Below are positions 26,165 to 35,897 of a DNA stretch of 50,561 nucleotides, piece after piece. The stretch covers positions 1-50,561 of the forward strand of contig CANQJV010000010.1 in the NCBI GenBank assembly GCA_947624295.1. The letters are read 5' to 3'. A program made the translations under genes and the position numbers. The number at the start of each line of letters is the position of its first letter. The stretch's first letter is position 1. Source of the stretch: an uncultured Ruminococcus sp. (lineage in GTDB: Bacteria; Bacillota; Clostridia; Oscillospirales; Ruminococcaceae). The notes under the pieces were generated by a model, which made no database searches, was not told the origin of the DNA, and was given only the letters and a program-made list of their open reading frames with translations.

Positions 26165-26249
26165 TAGTATGTATAGGTATACACCTGTATTGACAGAAAA
26201 AATGTATGAATAAGAAAATATGAACAGAGGGGAATGTTAATTAACTGCT

Positions 26250-27767
26250 ATGTTTTATTATAAGAATGGAATAAGAACTATGATAATTGGTGCCGGAGAA
26301 GCGGCAAAAACACTTATCACTGAAATTATAAACGCTAAAAATTCGCCGTATTCCGATGATAAAGTAGCTGCACTTTTTGACCCTATATGCATTATTGATA
26401 ACGATTCTGAAAAACTTGGTACTGAAATCGAGGGCATAAAAGTTGCAGGCGGTACGGATGATATACAGAAAATTGCAAAGGAAATGAATATTGAGCAGAT
26501 TATTCTTGCAATTCCTTCGCTTGACGAGGAGGACCGCAGGCATATTATTGATATATGCAACGAAACAAAATTACCGCTAAAAGTTGTACCTTTTATTGGG
26601 ACGCTTATTCTTAACGATTCCTCAACAACACTTCTGGAGCAGGTGAGGGAAATCAATCTTGAGGAACTTCTTGGGCGTAATCCCATAAAATTTAACAATG
26701 ACGAAATACATTCGTTTATCAAGGGTAAAAGATGTATGGTAACAGGCGGAGGAGGTTCAATCGGTTCTGAACTTGTCAGGCAAATCGCAAAATATGAGCC
26801 TGAACAGGTCATTATCATTGATATTTACGAAAATAACGCCTACGAAATCCAGCAGGAACTTGTTATGGAATACGGCGATAAACTGAATCTTGTAACGCTT
26901 ATTGCTTCAGTCCGTGATTATTTCCGTATGAACCAGATATTTGAGGATTACAAACCGCAGATTGTATTCCATGCAGCTGCCCATAAACACGTTCCGCTTA
27001 TGGAAGCGTCCCCAATGGAGGCTATTAAAAATAACGTTGTCGGTACTCTCAACGTCGCATCTCTTGCACAATTCCATAAAGTTGAAAAATTTGTCATGAT
27101 TTCAACAGATAAAGCTGTAAATCCTACTAATGTAATGGGCGCATCAAAGAGGTGCTGTGAAATGATTGTGCAGTATCTTGCACAACAGCATGACGGACCT
27201 ACGGAATTTGTTACGACACGTTTCGGGAACGTTCTCGGTTCAAACGGTTCTGTTATACCGCTTTTCAGGAAACAAATTGAAAAAGGCGGACCTGTTACAG
27301 TAACTGACCCCAATATAATAAGATACTTTATGACAATTCCGGAAGCTGTAAGTCTTGTTCTGGAAGCAGCTGCAATTGCAAACGGCGGTGAAATATTTGT
27401 TCTTGATATGGGCAAACCTGTTAAAATTGTAACTCTTGCTGAAAATCTTATCCGCCAATACGGTAAAAGACCGTACCGTGATATAGACATTGTGTTTACA
27501 GGGCTCAGACCCGGCGAAAAAATTAAGGAAGAACTCCTTACAGCTGAAGAAGGCAGTCTGAAAACTTCAAATGAACTTATTTTTATAGGCAGACAGATTG
27601 AAATTGATAACTCAACTTTTGGCGAACAGCTTAACTCACTTAAAGAGGCAGCTCTTGAAAATAACGTTGAAGTTGCAATAAAGGCACTTCACGATATTGT
27701 ACCTACTTTTGTATGCCCTGAAATTTACAATAAAAGGGAAATGGATAACAAAAAAAATAATAAATAA
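26250..27767 (+). CDS. Soluble UDP-N-acetylglucosamine 4,6-dehydratase (PglF/CapD-like, no membrane helices)
   Basis: This 505-residue protein has two Rossmann domains. The first begins RTMIIGAGEAAKTLI (about 9-23), and the catalytic SDR domain begins MVTGGGGSIGSELVRQIA (about 163-180). The active site has VMISTDKAVNPTNVMGASKR, with Met in place of the usual catalytic Tyr (M296xxxK300), typical of PglF/CapD-type UDP-HexNAc 4,6-dehydratases. Full-length relatives have four N-terminal membrane helices; this protein begins right at the first Rossmann domain. Its product, a 4-keto-6-deoxy UDP-sugar, is the natural substrate of the PglE-like aminotransferase in the capsule operon. GAGGGG lies about 19 bp before the ATG, farther than usual, so a start at 26280 is possible. 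Confidence 0.88.
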   Translation: MFYYKNGIRTMIIGAGEAAKTLITEIINAKNSPYSDDKVAALFDPICIIDNDSEKLGTEIEGIKVAGGTDDIQKIAKEMNIEQIILAIPSLDEEDRRHIIDICNETKLPLKVVPFIGTLILNDSSTTLLEQVREINLEELLGRNPIKFNNDEIHSFIKGKRCMVTGGGGSIGSELVRQIAKYEPEQVIIIDIYENNAYEIQQELVMEYGDKLNLVTLIASVRDYFRMNQIFEDYKPQIVFHAAAHKHVPLMEASPMEAIKNNVVGTLNVASLAQFHKVEKFVMISTDKAVNPTNVMGASKRCCEMIVQYLAQQHDGPTEFVTTRFGNVLGSNGSVIPLFRKQIEKGGPVTVTDPNIIRYFMTIPEAVSLVLEAAAIANGGEIFVLDMGKPVKIVTLAENLIRQYGKRPYRDIDIVFTGLRPGEKIKEELLTAEEGSLKTSNELIFIGRQIEIDNSTFGEQLNSLKEAALENNVEVAIKALHDIVPTFVCPEIYNKREMDNKKNNK

Positions 27768-27788
27768 ATTTTACGAAAGGTGTATATT

Positions 27789-28808
27789 ATGGCAACAATT
27801 TTCCTTGCAGGCGGTGCAGGCTATATCGGCTCACATACCGCTGTAGAACTCCTCAATTCCGGCTATGATGTGGTTATCGCTGATAACTATTCGAACAGCT
27901 CCCCTGAGGCTGTCCGCAGAGTTGAGCAGATTACAGGCAAATCAATCAAATCATATGAACTTGATATAAAAGATACCGGAAAACTTTTGCAGGTTTTTGC
28001 AAACAATAAAATCGATGCGGTTATTCACTTTGCAGGGCTGAAAGCTGTCGGGGAATCCGTCCGCAAGCCAATTATGTACTACAGGAACAATATTGACACA
28101 ACGCTTGCGCTCCTTGAATGTATGGAGGAGTATAACGTTAAAAATATTATTTTTTCATCGAGTGCGACTGTATACGGAGAGGAAAATCCAGTACCTTATT
28201 TTGAAACGATGAAAAGAGGCGTGTGTACAAATCCATACGGCTGGACTAAAGCTATGATGGAGCAGATTTTTGAAGATGCCGCAAAAGCTGATGATGAACT
28301 TTCTGTTATTCTGCTGAGGTATTTCAATCCCATAGGAGCCCATGAAAGCGGACTTATCGGTGAGGACCCACAGGGAATCCCCAATAATCTTATGCCGTAT
28401 GTTTCACAAGTTGCCGTTGGTAAACGTGAATGCCTTACGATTTTCGGGAATGACTACCCTACTCCGGACGGCACTTGCACGAGGGACTATATTCACGTTA
28501 CAGACCTTGCAATAGGTCACGTTAAAGCAATTGACTATATTATGAAAAACAAATGTGTTGAAATTTTCAATCTTGGCACGGGCAAGCCGTATAGCGTTAC
28601 TGAAATTGTCAATACTTTTGAGAAAGTCAACGGTGTGAAAGTAAATCATGTGTACGGTGCAAGGCGTGAGGGCGATTTAGCTGAATGCTATGCAAATGCC
28701 GATAAAGCGTTGAAAATTCTTGGCTGGAAAACAAAACGTACTCTTGAGGATATGTGCCGTGATTCGTGGAATTGGCAGAAAAATAATCCCAACGGATATA
28801 ATAAGTAA
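27789..28808 (+). CDS. galE: UDP-glucose 4-epimerase
   Basis: This 339-residue SDR enzyme interconverts UDP-glucose and UDP-galactose (or the N-acetyl forms) with bound NAD. It shows the GAGYIG fingerprint (about 9-14), VIHFAGLKAVGES, the catalytic Ser/Tyr/Lys set in FSSSATVYG and NPYGWTKAMMEQI, and LRYFNPIGAHESG-type substrate residues. I use the ATG at 27789, 8 bp after GAAAGG, not the GTG at 27780. It follows the dehydratase by about 20 bp, so the pair is likely co-transcribed to supply activated sugars. A strong bidirectional terminator follows. Confidence 0.94.
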   Translation: MATIFLAGGAGYIGSHTAVELLNSGYDVVIADNYSNSSPEAVRRVEQITGKSIKSYELDIKDTGKLLQVFANNKIDAVIHFAGLKAVGESVRKPIMYYRNNIDTTLALLECMEEYNVKNIIFSSSATVYGEENPVPYFETMKRGVCTNPYGWTKAMMEQIFEDAAKADDELSVILLRYFNPIGAHESGLIGEDPQGIPNNLMPYVSQVAVGKRECLTIFGNDYPTPDGTCTRDYIHVTDLAIGHVKAIDYIMKNKCVEIFNLGTGKPYSVTEIVNTFEKVNGVKVNHVYGARREGDLAECYANADKALKILGWKTKRTLEDMCRDSWNWQKNNPNGYNK

Positions 28809-28862
28809 CAGTAATACTGCACAAAAATACTGCTTGATTTTTGTGTGAAATATCAAAAAATA

Positions 28863-28897
28863 AAAACGGCGGATTTATTCAGGAAATCCGTCGTTTT
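28863..28897. terminator. Bidirectional terminator between galE and the MATE gene
   Basis: AAAACGGCGGATTT (28863-28876) pairs with AAATCCGTCGTTTT (28884-28897) around a 7-nt loop, flanked by A-rich and T-rich runs. It serves the convergent galE and transporter genes. Confidence 0.88.
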
Positions 28898-28906
28898 GCG
28901 TTTTAT

Positions 28907-30286
28907 TTATATAGCAAAGTTATTTTTCTTGTTCAGCAAGCGGAAAAGTATTACAGCAATGAAAGCAGTAAGAAATTCCGCAATAGGGAATGTTGACCAT
29001 ACAAGCCACGAACCAACAGAGAATTTTGTTATAAATATCACGAAAAGCCACGCAACAGGGAGAATAAATATAAGTTGCCTCAGAATTGATATTATAAGCG
29101 ATTCCCTACCGCCGTCAAGTGCCTGAAAAATCCCTTGAAATGCAATGTTAGTCCCTGCAAATATGAAACTGATTGAAATAATCCGCATAGCACTGATGAA
29201 CAATGATTTTGTTTCGCCCGACATACCGAAAAGTTTAGCGAAAGGCGAGGCGAATAACTCAATTATGAGAAGTCCTGCTGTCATTATGACGAGTGTATAA
29301 ATTATCCCGTATTTTACGCCGTTTTTTATGCGTTCCTGATTTTTCATACCGTATGAATACGATACTATCGGAGTAATTGCGTCACGTAAACCGAAAGCGG
29401 CGAATAATACAAATTGCTGTACTTTGTAATACAGACTGTATGCTGTAACCATTGAATCGCTGATATTCCCTAAAATAATGTTCATTCCGTAGGTCATAAC
29501 GGACATAAGAGCCTGCGCAATGATAGCGGGAATACCTATTGAATAAATCTGTTTTATTACAACGAAAGACGGCTTGAAATGTGAAAATTTTATTTTTATA
29601 TCAGTATTGAATTTCATATGGAAAATCAATGCAAGCAGGCACGAGAAAATTTGTCCTGCAACAGTAGCATAAGCTGCACCTTTTACGCCGTATTCCCTGA
29701 CACCGAAAAGCCCGTAAATCATAACAGGGTCAAGAATCATATTCAGTACAGCACCTGCAATTTGTGCGATTGTGGAGTACACTGAATGACCTGCTGATTG
29801 CAGGAGTTTCTCGAAAATTGAGAAGAATACAATTCCGAAAGAAAATATGCAGCATATTTGCAGGTAATCCACAGCCATTGCCGTACTGATTTCATTTGAA
29901 TGTTGACTTGAAATATACGGTTTTACGCCGAAAAATCCGAATATTACGAATACAATGAAAATCAGCAGAGCCATAAAAAGGGCGTTTTGTGCGGCGATAC
30001 CGGCACGTTTTTTATCACCTTGACCGAGGCATTTTGCAGCGAGAGCGTTCACACCGACACCCGTACCTATTCCGACCGCAACCATAAGCATTTGCACGGG
30101 AAAAGCAAGTCCGAGAGCAGTAAGAGCATTTTCGCCATTTTCTTTCATGTTCGAAACAAAAGCACTGTCAACTATATTATATACCGCCTGAAGCACCATT
30201 GAAAGAATCATCGGTATGCCCATAGAGAGCATAAGTTTGTTGACGGGCATTGTCATCATTTTGTCCTGTTGATTTGTTTTCTGCAT
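28907..30286 (-). CDS. MATE-family multidrug efflux transporter
   Basis: This protein of 459 residues has 12 predicted helices in two homologous halves (first half LMLSMGIPMILSMVLQAVYN, and second half IYSIGIPAIIAQALMSVMTY). The pattern NIVDSAFVSN after TM1 is typical of MATE exporters, which use Na+ or H+ gradients to expel cationic drugs or metabolites. It is a single gene with its own consensus promoter and an attenuator-like hairpin in the leader. ATG follows TAAGGAGTG. The substrate is unknown. Confidence 0.92.
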   Translation of the reverse strand: MQKTNQQDKMMTMPVNKLMLSMGIPMILSMVLQAVYNIVDSAFVSNMKENGENALTALGLAFPVQMLMVAVGIGTGVGVNALAAKCLGQGDKKRAGIAAQNALFMALLIFIVFVIFGFFGVKPYISSQHSNEISTAMAVDYLQICCIFSFGIVFFSIFEKLLQSAGHSVYSTIAQIAGAVLNMILDPVMIYGLFGVREYGVKGAAYATVAGQIFSCLLALIFHMKFNTDIKIKFSHFKPSFVVIKQIYSIGIPAIIAQALMSVMTYGMNIILGNISDSMVTAYSLYYKVQQFVLFAAFGLRDAITPIVSYSYGMKNQERIKNGVKYGIIYTLVIMTAGLLIIELFASPFAKLFGMSGETKSLFISAMRIISISFIFAGTNIAFQGIFQALDGGRESLIISILRQLIFILPVAWLFVIFITKFSVGSWLVWSTFPIAEFLTAFIAVILFRLLNKKNNFAI

Positions 30287-30307
30287 AACACATCACTCCT
30301 TAATTAA

Positions 30308-30365
30308 AAATAAAAATAAAAAAGTGTGGCAGGACTACGATTGGATTTACGCAGTCTTGCCACAC
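30308..30365 (-). promoter_or_regulatory. Attenuator-like terminator in the MATE leader
   Basis: On the minus strand a 13-bp stem (30365-30353 with 30336-30324, one mismatch) with a 16-nt loop is followed by a long T-rich run (30323-30308), then the MATE ribosome site. It lies between promoter and gene, so it should stop transcription before the gene unless antiterminated. Confidence 0.72.
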
Positions 30366-30367
30366 AT
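30347..30367 (-). CDS. Possible 6-codon leader peptide MCGKTA before the MATE gene
   Basis: ATG TGT GGC AAG ACT GCG TAA begins about 10 nt after the -10 box, so the mRNA would be almost leaderless. The reading frame covers the 5' arm of the attenuator stem and stops in its loop. A ribosome stalled here would disrupt the terminator. No ribosome site is seen and the frame is very short, so this is tentative. Confidence 0.3.
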   Translation of the reverse strand: MCGKTA

Positions 30368-30376
30368 CTTGATAAT

Positions 30377-30405
30377 ATTATAAAACTTTTTTTGAATTTT
30401 GTCAA
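30377..30405 (-). promoter_or_regulatory. MATE gene promoter
   Basis: On the minus strand TTGACA (30405-30400), 17-bp spacer and TATAAT (30382-30377) match consensus exactly. Transcription should start near 30370, leaving a leader of about 85 nt that holds the attenuator. Confidence 0.88.
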
Positions 30406-30491
30406 GGGTGATTCTGCACAAAAAAATTCAACTGATTAAAAAAGTAAATCATAGAAAAATTGTTCTGATACTTTATTTTTATGAAATAGTG

Positions 30492-30500
30492 TGCTATAAT
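30492..30500 (+). promoter_or_regulatory. Extended -10 promoter of uvrB
   Basis: TGCTATAAT is an extended -10 with a poor -35 (TTTATT at 30472-30477). Transcription would start about 25 nt before the uvrB ATG. I did not see a clear LexA/DinR box here. Confidence 0.6.
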
Positions 30501-30530
30501 ATAAATATACTACTGAAAGGCGTGATTTTT

Positions 30531-32492
30531 ATGGAACAGTTCAGACTTCATTCAGGGTACGCACCGGCAGGCGACCAGCCTCAGGCTGTTGAAAAGCTCG
30601 TGAACGGCTTGAAATCGGGTAAAAAGGAGCAGATACTTCTCGGCGTAACGGGTTCAGGTAAAACTTTTACTATGGCGAATGTGATTGCGCAGATAAACAA
30701 GCCTACTCTTGTACTTGCCCACAACAAAGTGCTTGCATCGCAGTTATGTGCTGAATTTCGGGAATTTTTCCCTGAAAATGCGGTTGAGTACTTTGTATCA
30801 TACTATGATTACTACCAGCCTGAAGCGTATATTGCAAGTACAGACAGTTATATTGAAAAAGTATCGTCTATAAATGAGGAAATAGACAAACTTCGCCATT
30901 CTGCCACTACTGCTCTTGCTGAACGCAAAGACGTTATAATTGTATCAAGCGTATCGTGTATATATTCTCTTGGCAGTCCTGAAGAATACCGTGCAAATGT
31001 AGTTTCAATCAGGCAAGGTATGGAAAAATCCCGTGAACAGCTTATTGCTGAACTTATTAAAATCCGCTATGAGAGAAATGACATTGCATTTGAGCGGAAC
31101 AGATTCCGTGTGAGGGGTGATGTTCTGGAAATTTTCCCTGCAAAATCGAGTGATACGGCGATAAGAGTGGAATATTTTGGCGACGAAATAGACAGGATTT
31201 CGGAGATAAATGCGGTTACAGGCGAAGTAAAGGCGACTGTATCCCATGCAGCGATTTTCCCGGCATCGCACTATATCATAAGCGACAAGAAAATAGATTC
31301 CGCCTTGAGGGAACTTGACAGGGAACTTGCGGAGCGTATTGACTTTTTCCAACGCAATAACAGGCTGATAGAGGCGCAGCGTATTGAAGAACGTGTTCAT
31401 TACGATATGGAAATGATACGTGAATTAGGCTATTGCAATGGTGTTGAGAATTATTCCCGTGTATTATCAGGCAGACCTGCCGGAAGTACTCCGCTGACGC
31501 TTTTTGACCATTTCCCCGATGATTTTCTGTTGATTGTTGACGAAAGCCATGTTACGTTACCGCAAGTGCGTGCGATGTACGCAGGTGACAGGGCGAGAAA
31601 AGAAAATCTTGTTGAATACGGGTTCAGATTACCGAGTGCATTTGATAACAGACCGCTTAATTTCGAGGAATTTAATCAAAAAATAAATCAGGCGATTTAT
31701 GTCAGCGCAACTCCGGGGCAGATTGAGCGTGAAAAAACTGATGTAATTGTTGAACAGCTTATCCGCCCGACAGGTCTTGTTGACCCTGAAGTCATTGTCA
31801 AGCCGACAACAGGACAGATTGATGACTTGTATTCAGAAATAAATAAAAGAGTTGACAAAAAAGAGCGTGTACTTATTACGACACTCACGAAGAAAATGGC
31901 AGAAGATTTAACTGCTTATTACGAGGAAATGGGCGTAAAAATCCGTTATATGCACCATGATATTGATACAATAGAGCGTATGGAAATTATCAGGGATTTG
32001 CGGAACGGTGTATTTGACGTACTTGTAGGGATAAATCTTTTGCGTGAAGGGCTTGATATTCCGGAAGTAAGTCTGATTGCGATTCTTGATGCAGATAAAG
32101 AGGGTTTTTTGCGGAGTGATACGTCTCTGATACAAACTATAGGGCGAGCTGCACGTAATGCTAACGGGCAAGTTATAATGTACGCTGACAGTGTTACAGG
32201 TTCTATGGAGCGTGCTATAACTGAAACTGAACGCCGTAGGAATTTGCAGATAGCATTCAACGAGGAACACGGTATAATCCCGAAAACTATTATAAAAGAA
32301 GTACGCAATGTGCTTGAAATCACATCTAAGGCGAAAGTTGAAACGAAAACAGGTAAAAAGAAGATGTCTGTTGCAGAAAAGCAGCAGCTTATAGAGAGGC
32401 TTACCGTTGAAATGAAAAATGCGGCGCAGATGCTTGAATTTGAACACGCTGCATATTTGCGTGACAAGATAAAAGAGTTAAAAGGGGAATGA
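30531..32492 (+). CDS. uvrB: Excinuclease ABC subunit B
   Basis: This 653-residue helicase-like subunit of nucleotide excision repair verifies damage handed over by UvrA and recruits UvrC. It shows Walker [15 protein letters not shown], the beta-hairpin [28 protein letters not shown], helicase motifs ending in [12 protein letters not shown], and the C-terminal UVR domain ([17 protein letters not shown]). The start is ATG 30531, after GAAAGG; upstream in-frame sequence to 30399 is not conserved. It is followed without gap by a NADAR gene and then uvrA. Confidence 0.97.
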   Translation: MEQFRLHSGYAPAGDQPQAVEKLVNGLKSGKKEQILLGVTGSGKTFTMANVIAQINKPTLVLAHNKVLASQLCAEFREFFPENAVEYFVSYYDYYQPEAYIASTDSYIEKVSSINEEIDKLRHSATTALAERKDVIIVSSVSCIYSLGSPEEYRANVVSIRQGMEKSREQLIAELIKIRYERNDIAFERNRFRVRGDVLEIFPAKSSDTAIRVEYFGDEIDRISEINAVTGEVKATVSHAAIFPASHYIISDKKIDSALRELDRELAERIDFFQRNNRLIEAQRIEERVHYDMEMIRELGYCNGVENYSRVLSGRPAGSTPLTLFDHFPDDFLLIVDESHVTLPQVRAMYAGDRARKENLVEYGFRLPSAFDNRPLNFEEFNQKINQAIYVSATPGQIEREKTDVIVEQLIRPTGLVDPEVIVKPTTGQIDDLYSEINKRVDKKERVLITTLTKKMAEDLTAYYEEMGVKIRYMHHDIDTIERMEIIRDLRNGVFDVLVGINLLREGLDIPEVSLIAILDADKEGFLRSDTSLIQTIGRAARNANGQVIMYADSVTGSMERAITETERRRNLQIAFNEEHGIIPKTIIKEVRNVLEITSKAKVETKTGKKKMSVAEKQQLIERLTVEMKNAAQMLEFEHAAYLRDKIKELKGE

Positions 32493-32494
32493 TT

Positions 32495-33040
32495 ATGAAA
32501 TACACGAGGGAAATTATTGAAGAAGATTTCCGCAGAAAAGAAAAAATTAAATATATATTTTTCTGGGGAAATACTCCGTCATATGACGGGAGTATAACTA
32601 AAACGTGCTTAAGTCAATGGTTCGATTGCCGTTTTACCGTTGACGGCGTGGAATATTCAACAGCAGAACAGTATATGATGGCACAAAAAGCACTTCTTTT
32701 CGGTGACGAAAAAATATATGCCGAAATTATGAATGCTGTTCACCCAAAGCAATTCAAGGAACTCGGGCGCAGAATATCGGGCTTCAGCGAGGAAATCTGG
32801 AATCAGCGCAAGACAGATATTGTCATAAAGGGGAATATAGCTAAATTTTCGCAGAACGAAAAGTTAAAATATTTTCTGCTGAATACTAACAAGCGTGTAC
32901 TTGTTGAGGCAAGCCCCTATGATAAAATCTGGGGAATAGGTATGGATTACAAAGACACAAGATGTGAAAATCCGACTTTATGGAATGGCGAAAATCTGCT
33001 TGGTTTTTGTCTTATGGAAGTAAGGGATATTATAAAGTGA
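32495..33040 (+). CDS. NADAR-domain protein (YbiA-like; possible ADP-ribosyl-guanine hydrolase)
   Basis: This 181-residue protein carries family motifs FFWGNTPSYDG, YSTAEQYMMAQKALLFGD, GRRISGFSEEIWNQRK and VEASPYDKIWGIGM, which mark the NADAR/YbiA fold. Members have been linked to N-glycosidase action on riboflavin intermediates and, more recently, to removal of ADP-ribose from guanine in DNA. It lies between uvrB and uvrA: the uvrB stop overlaps a possible ATG at 32489, while the ATG at 32495 is 6 bp after GGGGA and is my choice. uvrA begins 10 bp later. That setting suggests a DNA-repair role rather than vitamin metabolism (inference). Confidence 0.88.
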   Translation: MKYTREIIEEDFRRKEKIKYIFFWGNTPSYDGSITKTCLSQWFDCRFTVDGVEYSTAEQYMMAQKALLFGDEKIYAEIMNAVHPKQFKELGRRISGFSEEIWNQRKTDIVIKGNIAKFSQNEKLKYFLLNTNKRVLVEASPYDKIWGIGMDYKDTRCENPTLWNGENLLGFCLMEVRDIIK

Positions 33041-33050
33041 GGTTAGTTAA

Positions 33051-35870
33051 ATGACTGATAAAATAATTATAAAAGGCGCAAGAGTAAATAACCTGAAAAA
33101 TATTGATGTTGAAATTCCACGTGATAAGCTGATTGTAATGACAGGCTTGTCAGGTTCGGGGAAATCATCTCTTGCATTTGATACGATTTATGCGGACGGT
33201 CAGAGGCGTTATGTGGAAAGTCTATCCTCGTATGCACGTATGTTTCTCGGACAAATGGAAAAGCCTGATGTTGACAGTATAGAGGGACTTTCCCCGGCAA
33301 TTTCGATTGACCAGAAAACGACTTCAAAAAATCCACGTTCAACAGTCGGCACTGTTACGGAAATATATGACTATCTCCGTTTGCTGTATGCAAGAATCGG
33401 TATACCGCATTGTCCTATATGCGGACGGGAAATTTCTCAGCAGACTATTGACCAGATGGTTGACAGAATAATGTCACTGCCTGAAAAAACTAAAATCAGA
33501 ATTCTTGCGCCGATAGTCCGCAGACGTAAAGGGCAATACGCAAAAGAACTTGAATCCGCAAGAAAATCGGGATTTATACGTGCAAGGATTGACGGGATAG
33601 ACTATGAACTCACGGAAGATATAAAACTCAACAAAAATAAGAAGCACGATATTGAAATTATTGTTGACCGTCTTATAATCAAGGAGGGCATTGAAACACG
33701 TCTTACGGACAGTCTTGAAACTGTTTTCAAATTAACGGACGGACTTGCAATTGTCGATGTAATTGACGGTGAGGAAATGCTTTTTTCGCAGAATTTCGCT
33801 TGTCCTGAACACAATATCAGTATCGGTGAACTTGAACCGGTTGTATTTTCTTTTAACAATCCTATGGGAGCTTGTCCGAAATGTACAGGTCTTGGAATGT
33901 TCAGGCAGATAGAGGCGAAAACAATTGTTCCGAATAAAGACTTGTCAATTTTAGACGGTGCTATAACTGCACACGGCTGGAATAGTCTTGATGAAACGTC
34001 AATTGCAATGATATATTACAAGGCGATTTCGAAAAAATATAAGATACCGCTTGATGTACCTGTAAAAGAATTAACAAAAGAACAGCTTGATATTTTCCTG
34101 TACGGTACAGGCGACGAAACGCTTGAACTCCGCCGGCCTGAATCTTTGGGAGGAGGTAAATATAATGCACCGTTTGAGGGAGTAATCCATAATCTTGAAA
34201 GGCGATACAGGGAATCGGGAAGTGACTACGCAAAAGTTGCGATTGAGGAGTGTATGACGGAAACGCAATGCCCTGAATGTAAGGGGAAACGCTTGAAACC
34301 TGAATATCTTGCTGTAACAGTCGGCGGTAAAAATATAAGTGAATTAACAGATATGTCCGTGCGTGATGAACTTGAATTTTTCAACAATCTGACTTTATCC
34401 AAACACGAAAAATTCATAGGCGAAAGGATTATCAAAGAAATAAAAGAGCGTCTTGGATTTCTGAGCAGTGTAGGTCTTGAATATCTCACGCTTTCACGTT
34501 CATCGGGTACGCTTTCGGGCGGAGAAAGCCAGAGAATACGCCTTGCAACTCAAATAGGCTCGTCACTTGTGGGAGTGCTGTATATTCTTGATGAGCCGAG
34601 TATAGGGCTTCATCAGCGAGATAACGATAAACTCATTGCGACACTCAAACGACTGCGTGATTTAGGCAATACTCTTATAGTTGTGGAACATGATGACGAT
34701 ACAATGCTTGCGGCTGACTATATTGTTGACATAGGTCCGGGAGCAGGTATAAACGGCGGAGAAGTTGTATTTTCGGGGACTGTTGACAAGCTGATGAAAT
34801 GCAGGAAATCTATTACAGGGCAGTATCTCAGCGGTAAGAAAAAAATACCTGTACCTGCGGAAAGACGTGAGGGAAACGGCAAATTTCTGACAATCAAGGG
34901 CGCAAAAGAACATAATCTTAAAAATATTGACGTTAAAATCCCGCTTGGCGAATTTATATGTGTTACAGGCGTTTCGGGCAGTGGTAAATCGTCCCTTGTC
35001 AATGAGATTATATACAAGCACCTTGCTGCAAAATTAAACCGTGCGAAAACTTTTGCGGGTGAGTTCAGGGAAATAGAGGGTCTTGAAAATCTCGATAAAG
35101 TTATTTGTATTGACCAATCGCCTATAGGACGTACTCCCCGTTCGAATCCTGCGACTTATACGGGCGTATTCACTGATATACGTGATTTGTTTGCTAAAAC
35201 TCCCGATGCAAAGGCAAGAGGTTATACGAACGGACGTTTCAGTTTCAACGTCAAGGGCGGACGGTGTGAGGCTTGTGAGGGCGACGGTATCATCAAAATA
35301 GAAATGCACTTTTTACCTGATGTATACGTACCCTGCGAAGTATGCAAAGGTAAACGCTATAACCGTGAAACGCTGGAAGTCCACTATAAAGGTAAATCAA
35401 TTTACGATGTGCTTGAAATGACCGTTGATGAAGGTGTTGGATTTTTCGAGCATATCCCGAAAATTGCCCGTAAATTGAAAACTTTGCAGGAAGTAGGTCT
35501 TGGGTATATCAAAATAGGTCAGCCTGCAACGACTCTTTCGGGCGGTGAAGCACAACGTGTTAAACTTTCGACGGAACTTTCAAAGCATTCAACGGGGCAA
35601 ACTATATATATCCTTGATGAACCGACGACGGGACTTCATACAGCGGACGTGCATAAGTTGATAGACGTACTGCAAAAGCTGACAAATCAGGGGAATACAG
35701 TGCTTGTAATTGAACACAACCTGAATGTTATAAAATCGGCTGACCATATTATAGACTTAGGACCTGAAGGCGGTGACGGCGGAGGAACTATAGTTGCGGA
35801 GGGAACTCCCGAACAAGTTGCGGAGTGCGAAGAATCGTATACGGGGAAATATCTCAAAAAATACTTGTGA
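33051..35870 (+). CDS. uvrA: Excinuclease ABC subunit A
   Basis: This 939-residue DNA damage sensor has two ABC modules. Walker A motifs are [13 protein letters not shown] and [13 protein letters not shown]; signatures are [12 protein letters not shown] and [12 protein letters not shown]. Zinc-binding Cys sets appear in [25 protein letters not shown], and CEACEGDG with CEVCKGKR. The UvrB-interaction and insertion domains are full length. It is co-transcribed with uvrB and the NADAR gene. The stop is followed in 27 bp by an AraC-type regulator gene. Confidence 0.97.
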   Translation: MTDKIIIKGARVNNLKNIDVEIPRDKLIVMTGLSGSGKSSLAFDTIYADGQRRYVESLSSYARMFLGQMEKPDVDSIEGLSPAISIDQKTTSKNPRSTVGTVTEIYDYLRLLYARIGIPHCPICGREISQQTIDQMVDRIMSLPEKTKIRILAPIVRRRKGQYAKELESARKSGFIRARIDGIDYELTEDIKLNKNKKHDIEIIVDRLIIKEGIETRLTDSLETVFKLTDGLAIVDVIDGEEMLFSQNFACPEHNISIGELEPVVFSFNNPMGACPKCTGLGMFRQIEAKTIVPNKDLSILDGAITAHGWNSLDETSIAMIYYKAISKKYKIPLDVPVKELTKEQLDIFLYGTGDETLELRRPESLGGGKYNAPFEGVIHNLERRYRESGSDYAKVAIEECMTETQCPECKGKRLKPEYLAVTVGGKNISELTDMSVRDELEFFNNLTLSKHEKFIGERIIKEIKERLGFLSSVGLEYLTLSRSSGTLSGGESQRIRLATQIGSSLVGVLYILDEPSIGLHQRDNDKLIATLKRLRDLGNTLIVVEHDDDTMLAADYIVDIGPGAGINGGEVVFSGTVDKLMKCRKSITGQYLSGKKKIPVPAERREGNGKFLTIKGAKEHNLKNIDVKIPLGEFICVTGVSGSGKSSLVNEIIYKHLAAKLNRAKTFAGEFREIEGLENLDKVICIDQSPIGRTPRSNPATYTGVFTDIRDLFAKTPDAKARGYTNGRFSFNVKGGRCEACEGDGIIKIEMHFLPDVYVPCEVCKGKRYNRETLEVHYKGKSIYDVLEMTVDEGVGFFEHIPKIARKLKTLQEVGLGYIKIGQPATTLSGGEAQRVKLSTELSKHSTGQTIYILDEPTTGLHTADVHKLIDVLQKLTNQGNTVLVIEHNLNVIKSADHIIDLGPEGGDGGGTIVAEGTPEQVAECEESYTGKYLKKYL

Positions 35871-35897
35871 TATAATCTGAATCAGGAGGTGATTTTT

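Noticed and set aside
31908..32467. Two minus-strand frames of 170-180 codons opposite uvrB
   Set aside because: They are shadows of a highly conserved gene, with no family motifs or ribosome site.
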